From positions 1,302,001 to 1,366,000 of the forward strand of contig JAUFSD010000017.1 of assembly GCA_033030425.1 (NCBI GenBank): a stretch of DNA of 64,000 nucleotides, read 5' to 3'. The translations under genes and the position numbers were made by a program. Positions 57,856-64,000 of the stretch are shown here, piece after piece. Under the pieces are notes generated by a model, which was given only the letters and a program-made list of their open reading frames with translations, ran no database searches and had not been told where the DNA came from. Numbering within the stretch: position 1 is the first letter of the stretch; each line of letters starts with the position of its first letter. This stretch comes from Verpa conica (taxonomy: Eukaryota; Ascomycota; Pezizomycetes; Pezizales; Morchellaceae).

Positions 57856-58679
57856 CTCTATCGTCGGTCCAACAAACGAGTTCGTGGTGTTCCCTAAAAT
57901 ATATCGGCAGCCGGACTAAGATTAGGTTATCAAGAGATATACTGTCTACCGTGGGACAGCCTTACTATACTTATATAGCAAACCTTCATACTCCTAATAG
58001 ACAAAACCCAATGCCTGGGGTCTTTTGAGATTAAAGAAGCTAGTCCTAAATACAATATTCAACACAGGAAAGCTACTCGTGTATTATGAGATCCAATATA
58101 TAGGAATATCTCTTTGATTGTTGAAAGCTCCGCCAGATTTCAAAAACACTATGGATAATGGGCGATAGAGCGGTACTTAGGAGAGAAAGTGGGGAAGTTT
58201 ATAGGGTCATCATTGCCGTCAACCTTTAATCAATATTCATATAGCATGTTAAAAATACCTGAGAATGTTTCAAAATACTTTATAGTCAGCCCCTACCCCT
58301 CCACTACAAGTATAGTCATCAAAGAAACTAAGACATGAATAAATTCCGTACCTGAACATCAGGTAATACCTCAAGCCTACCCTCTCAACTGCATTCTATA
58401 TGTCACATTTTTTATAGGCGCGCCTAAAATACCCGATCTCACTACCATATACTCTTCTGCCACCTTTTGCCTCTTAAGCGATTATTTCTAGCAAACGTCT
58501 AAAGAGATAACAGGCCGATATATTTAATATTCAAAGGGATATTCCGATTTTTTCAAGAATCATTGCCCGGCACGTGCATACCAAGCCCGGTAGCTTCTAA
58601 TTATATATGGGTTTCTAAAAGGATAAAAGAATAACTTGATTGCAGAGGGCTTCACTTTCAAGTACGCTTATGCCCGCGA
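57856..58679. other. Intergenic, nothing recognised
   Basis: AT-rich sequence with stops in all frames. Confidence 0.45.
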
Positions 58680-59093
58680 AATAAATACCGAACCCTTGGC
58701 ACCTACGCTCCCTTTCCTGATTCCGTTTCTTCCCTTACCTCCACTTTGCCCCGACCCTCTATTCGCCCCGAGCCCATAAAAAAAACACCGTCTGTTTTCA
58801 TAAAAACACTCCACCCCCCCCCCCTACAACACAAAAACACAACAGTTCCCTTCAGTTAACTCTAACACCGACTTCAATCCTCGTATTCCTAAACCCCAAC
58901 ACCCTTTCAACCTTCCAAACACCTTTCCTACTCAAGATATCTAGGATATAGTCAAGTAGTTCTCCCTCCTCCTGCCTCGCCCTGGTCTTACTACACAAAA
59001 TTAGCCCTCCAATCCACTCCTACCCATCTGTCTATTCTATCATAGATTTTCCTAAGTTTTTCAACTCCGAAACCTATACCACCATCCGACACG
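58680..59093 (+). promoter_or_regulatory. C/T-rich promoter and leader of the gene at 59094
   Basis: Extended pyrimidine tracts, including a C13 run near 58815 and CCTCCTGCCTCGCCC, typical of fungal promoters and transcription starts. Precise start site unknown. Confidence 0.4.
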
Positions 59094-60286
59094 ATGAAGT
59101 ATCAAAAGACCGTGATGAGTGATCCATATTGGATGTACCATCAAACCCAACGGCGCTTTGGGATCAGGTAGGACTACAAATCTATGTTGACAAATGAAAT
59201 TATTATCAAGATACTCATTGCTAGTATAGAGATACCGCTTCTCCTATCGCTGCTTCTCCTCTCCTACACCATAGATCTACTAAGGAGTTCGATGATCAGG
59301 CAATTGCCCAGCGAATGGCAGTCCCCCAAGTAGCCACGGCTCCACCTGCTACGGGTAATCCGCAAACTCGTACTTGCATCAATACTCTCCTGAACGGCTG
59401 CTTTTACGACCAAGCCCAGATCGACAAGTCTAATGAGAGTATCCTTTCTCACCATTTCATCAATGTCTTCCGCAGATTATCTGCTAGTATTAATAGGCAG
59501 AATGAAAGTGGGAGATTAGAGATCATCAGAGTAGCTGTACAGCTTACTCTGAAGGAGTGCCATAACTTGCATGGCCTCGGAGGCGTCGCTGATTTAATCG
59601 TCAAAGTCACTAGACGCATCGAGGTTGCGTTTCACGGCCATACGGATGGGCCTATCATTATGTCAAAAGCGGAAATGAACATCTTCCGTGAAGAGTTGGC
59701 CTTTCGTCGTACCGAGCTGTCAAAGCCTCCATTCGACTTCGAAAGCCATCAAGATATTTACGTTCCTAGTAGTCACGAGACCAACACCCGATCCAAAAAT
59801 CCCTATGGCTCTATGGTCTTAAAGTATCCGAATACTGCTGGAGCTTTCCCACAATTTGGGAATCAGTACCCGTTGACCCCCCCGGATTCGAGCTCCTCAA
59901 CCATCGATCCAGCTATTCAAATTCAGATGAGGCCAGTGTCCCCTAAAACATCAGCACCCACATCGTCGCTCGCCGCCCCAGATAACCAGAGGTTAGCTTA
60001 CGAACTTCTCAACTACCTACGCAAACCCTCTACTCTCACAGAAGCGAGTCTCAAGAGTCTGTCCAATCTCAGAGAGCCCAACTACAACCTTCCTCTCTCA
60101 CCAGACATGTATTACACTTTAATCAGTCTTGCCACCCAAGATGAAAAGCCCGGGTATGCACCCTGGACTGCACAGAGCTGTGCCCCAGCTATGGTTCACC
60201 CCATACCCTTCCGCTGTAGAATAGCAGCCCGTAACAACCTGGAAGAGCTTGTCTCGTCCAAAGCAATTCGTTTCGGGGATGCTTAA
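59094..60286 (+). CDS. Uncharacterised protein, two exons, 361 residues
   Basis: Exon 1 59094-59167 (MKYQKTVMSDPYWMYHQTQ...), intron 59168-59274, exon 2 59275-60286. The junction splits an Arg codon and keeps frame (FGI|RSTKEFDDQAIAQRM). Residues about 45-155 are helical: CINTLLNGCFYDQAQIDKSN, HHFINVFRRLSASINRQNE, RVAVQLTLKECHNLHGLGG, VADLIVKVTRRIEVAFHG. A Ser/Pro-rich middle (PLTPPDSSSS) leads to a second folded part (LAYELLNYLRKPSTLTEASL; PDMYYTLISLATQDE) ending KAIRFGDA. An in-frame ATG at 59315 would skip exon 1 but is less likely given the clean splice. Family not recognised; likely intracellular, as no signal peptide is seen. Confidence 0.7.
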
Positions 60287-60818
60287 AAGCAATCTAAGTC
60301 ACCTCCGCTGGCATAAGTATAAGCTTATCAATTAAATAGATGAGATATTCCTAGGAAATCGTATCTGATTTCAATAGTAGCATTTTATAGGTCATTTCTA
60401 TTGAAAGCTCACCTAGAACCCTCCTTTAGGGAATACTCTCTTATGGTCAGCCATCTAAACTTTCCACTATTACTCGTCTGTCTTTCTATTTTAACCATTG
60501 TCCTAGAATTCTGATATAATATTTTTCAAGATATGTGGGCAGAGGGCACTCCTGTACCTAGCCTCCACATTGCTTTCTGTAAAGTGTGCATAGAGTACAG
60601 CACAGTTCTTCTATATAAGTTTAGGCTATAATAATATTCACCTTATAAAAATACGTGTTCAGTACCGAGTATGGTTTATTCCATAGGCACTAGTATTCCC
60701 CTATAACAATATCTTCTCTATAAGGATACAGGCTCTCTCTATTTTTATATTTCTATAGAGAGGCTAAGCGATATATATATAATGAGGATGAGGCAAGACA
60801 TATTATTCTATATCCTTT
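60287..60818. other. Intergenic 3' flank
   Basis: Between converging coding segments; rich in CTATA-type repeats; nothing else recognised. Confidence 0.4.
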
Positions 60819-61048
60819 CTATTTCTCATTTTCATTCGAGTCATAGTTTGTTTCACCTACGTGTTCCCCACAAACTCCTTGAAACTCAAAAGTTACAGAG
60901 GGTTCTTTAGTCAAAGTCATGTTATTCAAACTATTCCTTTTATAAAGGTTAATAAAATCTCCAAATCTCTTTCCCTTACTTTCCTCTTCTTCGGAATACG
61001 CTTTGGCCATCCCTTGGAATAGCGCAGTATCGCCATGAAACGAGACCT
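60819..61048 (-). CDS. Coding exon of a small or broken gene
   Basis: From a CATTAG acceptor the frame reads VSFHGDTALFQGMAKAYSEE, then EESKGKRFGDFINLYKRNSL, KEPSVTFEFQGVCGEHVG and stops after NENEK. Highly charged and protein-like. An upstream donor (TTAG|GTAACA, about 61099) would join it in frame to a short segment (GAKLE...), but no ATG was found there. The internal ATG at 61010 gives 63 residues as a minimal product. Family unknown. Confidence 0.42.
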
Positions 61049-61495
61049 CTAATGATAATTTGCAATTATACTAAATATTGCTGTTACCTAATTTAGCACC
61101 ACATGAGACAATTCTTAAAAAAAATTCAAATCAATATATCTCATTCGAAGAGATTCTCTTAGATAAATAATTATCTTAAATCTTACACACTACATATTTC
61201 TTCCCATCTATAAACTACATACACCCTCAAATAGGCGCACGTCCACCAAACAACTACCCACTACATCAATAACATACCTTCAACTAGCATAAGTACAACA
61301 TAAAAATAACGTATACACACCCCATAACCAAAAAGAAAAAGAAAAAAAAACACCGCTACTAGATCACAGTCGATCACTCGAGCGCCAAGCCGCCACCAAG
61401 ACCCTTCACCTTTCACCCCACCATGAAACCGAACAATCACACAAAAGCCAACAAGAGAAGTTTCTTCCCAGACTGCACTTTATACATCTATCGCA
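61049..61495. promoter_or_regulatory. Upstream region of the four-exon gene
   Basis: A/C-rich leader with an A-rich tract at 61328-61350 before the ATG at 61496. No defined site. Confidence 0.35.
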
Positions 61496-62377
61496 ATGTC
61501 AGCATCTCCAAAACACCTTAACGAGGAAATCGTCACAATTGAACATGTGGGGGAAGCTCTTCAGGACCAGGCACTAAGAATCTCGATCCCTCACACGGTT
61601 CCTGCGGCGTCAACGGATCTCATGCTCGGATGTAGTTCCTCAGGTAATTCCCCGATATTTACTGGGATACAGGAATTTTGTATTGGTAGCGAGGAAATTA
61701 GCGGTTAGTCAGATATTAATCGCATAGTGAAGCAGGGTATAGTGGGGTCAGGGCCGAGCTAATTTTTAATGTTAGGTGTTAACTCCAATAACCCTGCCGA
61801 TAAAAACATTCCTTGTGAAAATAGAGAGGATAACGTCCAGGATGAGCTTATCAATACGTATGTCCCATCATCTAAAATATGAATCCATATCCTAACTTTT
61901 GATCTATACAGTTCTACTAAAACCACCAAAGACCCCTCCTGCTACCTTTGTGATAACATGTATACCCCACTCACCTACGTACCACACCTATAATCCCAAG
62001 CTAACACATCAAACCACAGCACTGACCCCCTCGACAATGCACCAAGCGCCACACCCTCCCTCATCCAATCCTCTAGCTCCTCCATCAACACCGACGGCTC
62101 GGTCCCCGACGGCGTAACCGATTGTCCCTCCGTTGCCGTTATCCGTCTTCACTACAACGTCCTCGATGACATTGAAGCCCTCTTCAAGAAGCGTCGTAAG
62201 GCCGCAAGGGCGAACCGTATCTGTTGGGCCAAAAAGAGCCTGGTCTTGAAAAATTGTAGGGATGAGCTGTTGTTGTCGGGGCGTCCTCCTACTTACGAGG
62301 CGTTATCGCCACTAGCGGCGGCGATGGAGAGTGAGGTGGACAGGCGCTGCATGGAGGAGGTGTTTGCTGATACTTGA
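61496..62377 (+). CDS. Uncharacterised protein, four exons, 231 residues
   Basis: Exons 61496-61703, 61776-61857, 61912-61959 and 62020-62377; phases 1, 0 (2 nt carried) and 2 are all consistent, and branch-like CTAAC/CTAAT sites precede each acceptor. Residues 1-70 are polar (MSASPKHLNEEIVTIEHVGE); exon 3 adds a CYLCDN pair; the last exon has an acidic Ser-rich part (SSSSINTDGSVPDGVTD), then a helical basic segment (YNVLDDIEALFKKRRKAARA, WAKKSLVLKNCRDELLLSG) ending MESEVDRRCMEEVFADT. An alternative donor in exon 1 (GTAATT after codon SS, about 61641) is in the same phase and would shorten it. Probably a coiled or helical nuclear/cytosolic protein; family unknown. Confidence 0.68.
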
Positions 62378-62607
62378 TGGCTTTAGGTGATTATATTGGG
62401 TTGGTTATAATGGTTAGGGGCAGTCCTTGCCCCCTCCCCAATCTATAGTCTGTACCGTATATTACTAAGCTCTGTTACTACTTTCAGAATTAAATATTAT
62501 TCTGGAATTACGTAATTGGCAGCTAACGAGCTGTGGTTATTAATTTCTTACACTTATATTCTCGAATTGGGTATCGTGCTTGATTATCAATTATGCTATT
62601 CCACCAC

Positions 62608-62836
62608 AAAATCTGGCGAGACTGAGAATCGCACCAAGACGTCTAAACAAACTGTGGCTGGACAATCTTCCTAAGAAGAGTTTAGCAGCAACTATTTCCG
62701 CCACTAAATATACCAAGAGAGATACCTCCTTCGCTTTTCTTTGCTTACTTAGCGATAGTAACTTCTTTTACGAGCTAAGTGCTTTGCCACTTCTTATTTC
62801 AACCTCCTAGCGCGATTCTCGGTCTCGCCAGATTTT
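62608..62836. mobile_element. 229-bp TIR element
   Basis: 25-bp terminal inverted repeats differing at one base: left AAAATCTGGCGAGACTGAGA, right reverse complement AAAATCTGGCGAGACCGAGA. Interior without meaningful coding capacity (its open frame lacks an ATG start near the TIR). Target duplication unclear; AC lies next to both ends. Close to the 3' end of the four-exon gene. Confidence 0.7.
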
Positions 62837-64000
62837 ACGGTACCTCCTGTGGAGGAATACTAACTCGGGGGGAGGGGGGCCCTTAATTTTTCTATTATCA
62901 TAAAATCTCAATCTCGCATATCTAGAACACCCATTGTGTCAATAAAAAATAAAAAATAACGGACACCACATGATAATACGTCAATTCACATACAGATTTG
63001 AAATAGATTTTCAGGCAACCATGGAATTAAGTTTCTCCCCCCCCCCTCCCTCCTCCCTCCAGGCAACCATCTGGAGATACACACGCCACGATAAGCACCC
63101 TACTCTACACCCACGGTACACATGTAGATCACCCAACACTCGCAATGCCACCACCCGACCTGAAACCGCATACCTCACCCATCAACTATCGAGATCATTC
63201 GCGTGCCAACGCACCTATGTAACAATGCACTTTGAAACCCTCACTTTTTTTTTTTCTACAGTGGCACCAGCTAGGTCTCAATTATCGACAGATCGATCCT
63301 CACACTCTCACCAGATCATCAGCGGGGGGGGGGGAACCTACTACAAGGGTTCGTCCCTCCACCCAATTAATAAAATCAGTATCTCTCTTTTTTTTTCTCC
63401 TCCCCCCCCTTCCCTCCTTTGTTGTCAATGCAGGTAAGGTTGGGCTGGGGACTGGTTGGCTACATGCACCGTTCAGGTACCCCAACTCGCTAAAGTGACC
63501 CCACCAACCTTTCAAAAGGCTTGGCATTCCCTTGAGCCTCATCAACAAGGGGAGGAGGGGGAGGAAGTTGCTTCGCGTACGTCATGGCTGGCTGCAAACG
63601 ACGTGGTCTTCTCTGCATCATCTGATGTACTGAAAAAATTTTATTTTTTATTTTTTATTTCCCTCCCCACCCCCCCCCTCTTCTCTTTCTCTTGATGCGG
63701 GGTTTGGGATGCATCATTTTTCCGGAAAGCTTGGTAGTGGGTGGGTGCTGTGTCAATGATTTCACGAAGTGAGAGGGGAGGGTGGGGCCGGGGGGGCCGG
63801 GAGGCCGAAGGGGGGGAGAAGAAGGAACCGATGAGTGCGTTTTGTGAGTGTAGATGGTTTTACATTTTACATATGGTAGAAGTACAGGATGAGCCAAGAA
63901 GTACACACAGATGAGGTGAGAAGCCCATTCTATATGAAAAACCAAAAAAAAAAAAAAAAAGAAAAGAACCCCCGACCGAACAAACGCCATAACTCCCCCC
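62837..64000. other. Pyrimidine- and purine-tract region, probable promoter DNA
   Basis: Numerous homopolymer runs: C-rich at 63038-63060, T11 at 63246-63256, G10 near 63324, CT tracts at 63385-63420, T/A-rich at 63635-63660, G/A tracts at 63540-63560 and 63770-63820, A18 near 63943. Frames here are low-complexity artefacts. This resembles the leader region of a gene beyond the right edge; no exon is called. Confidence 0.4.

Noticed and set aside
62970..63437. 155-residue plus-strand frame
   Set aside because: Made largely of poly-Pro, poly-Phe and poly-Gly from homopolymer tracts; typical of promoter DNA.
1..64000. Biosynthetic cluster, CRISPR array, virus or operon-like system
   Set aside because: No polyketide synthase, NRPS, terpene or transporter cluster genes, no regularly spaced repeats, no reverse transcriptase, integrase or viral replicase motifs were seen.

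Overview
The window looks like a gene-poor stretch of a filamentous ascomycete nuclear genome. The reasons are short introns (about 40-150 nt) with gtaagt/gtatgt donors, CTAAC-type branch points and yag acceptors; C/T-rich leaders before several start codons; and fungal families (CAX Ca2+/H+ exchanger, VIT-domain protein, atypical NAD(P)-binding protein, F-box protein, Reb1-like Myb protein). The low gene density, many orphan proteins and decayed repeats remind me of large repeat-rich genomes such as those of Pezizomycetes, but I cannot test that placement from sequence alone.

Layout. 1-14.6 kb is the conserved part: the 5' end of a VIT-domain protein (-), a six-exon vacuolar-type Ca2+/H+ exchanger (-), an NAD(P)-binding protein (+), an unknown two-exon gene (+) and a 954-residue F-box/Cys-rich protein (-). 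15-26 kb holds one orphan basic protein, one small two-exon gene, and long gene-free sequence containing short inverted-repeat elements, including two copies of a 130-bp TA-flanked MITE in opposite orientation. 26.7-46 kb is a run of orphan single-exon genes. Four of them share a divergent SANT/Myb-like segment (W-[ILM]-x(n)-W-x(5-7)-F-x(3)-F-x(n)-[WL]). Between them lie a 578-bp TIR element, a decayed gene and orphan coding exons. 46-50.3 kb is empty of recognisable genes. 50.3-62.4 kb has three spliced orphan genes and a Reb1/TTF-I-like Myb protein. 62.4-64 kb holds another TIR element and long pyrimidine tracts.

How the genes relate. There is no operon-like logic and no recognisable metabolic cluster. 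The one coherent theme is nuclear or DNA-binding proteins: one typical Reb1-like protein plus at least four orphan SANT-like proteins with acidic, basic or Ser/Pro-rich linkers. This suggests local expansion of a fast-evolving DNA-binding family in a transposon-rich region. Gene models were built by hand from reading frame, splice signals and phase; all spliced models keep an open frame across every junction. Functions of the orphan genes are unknown.
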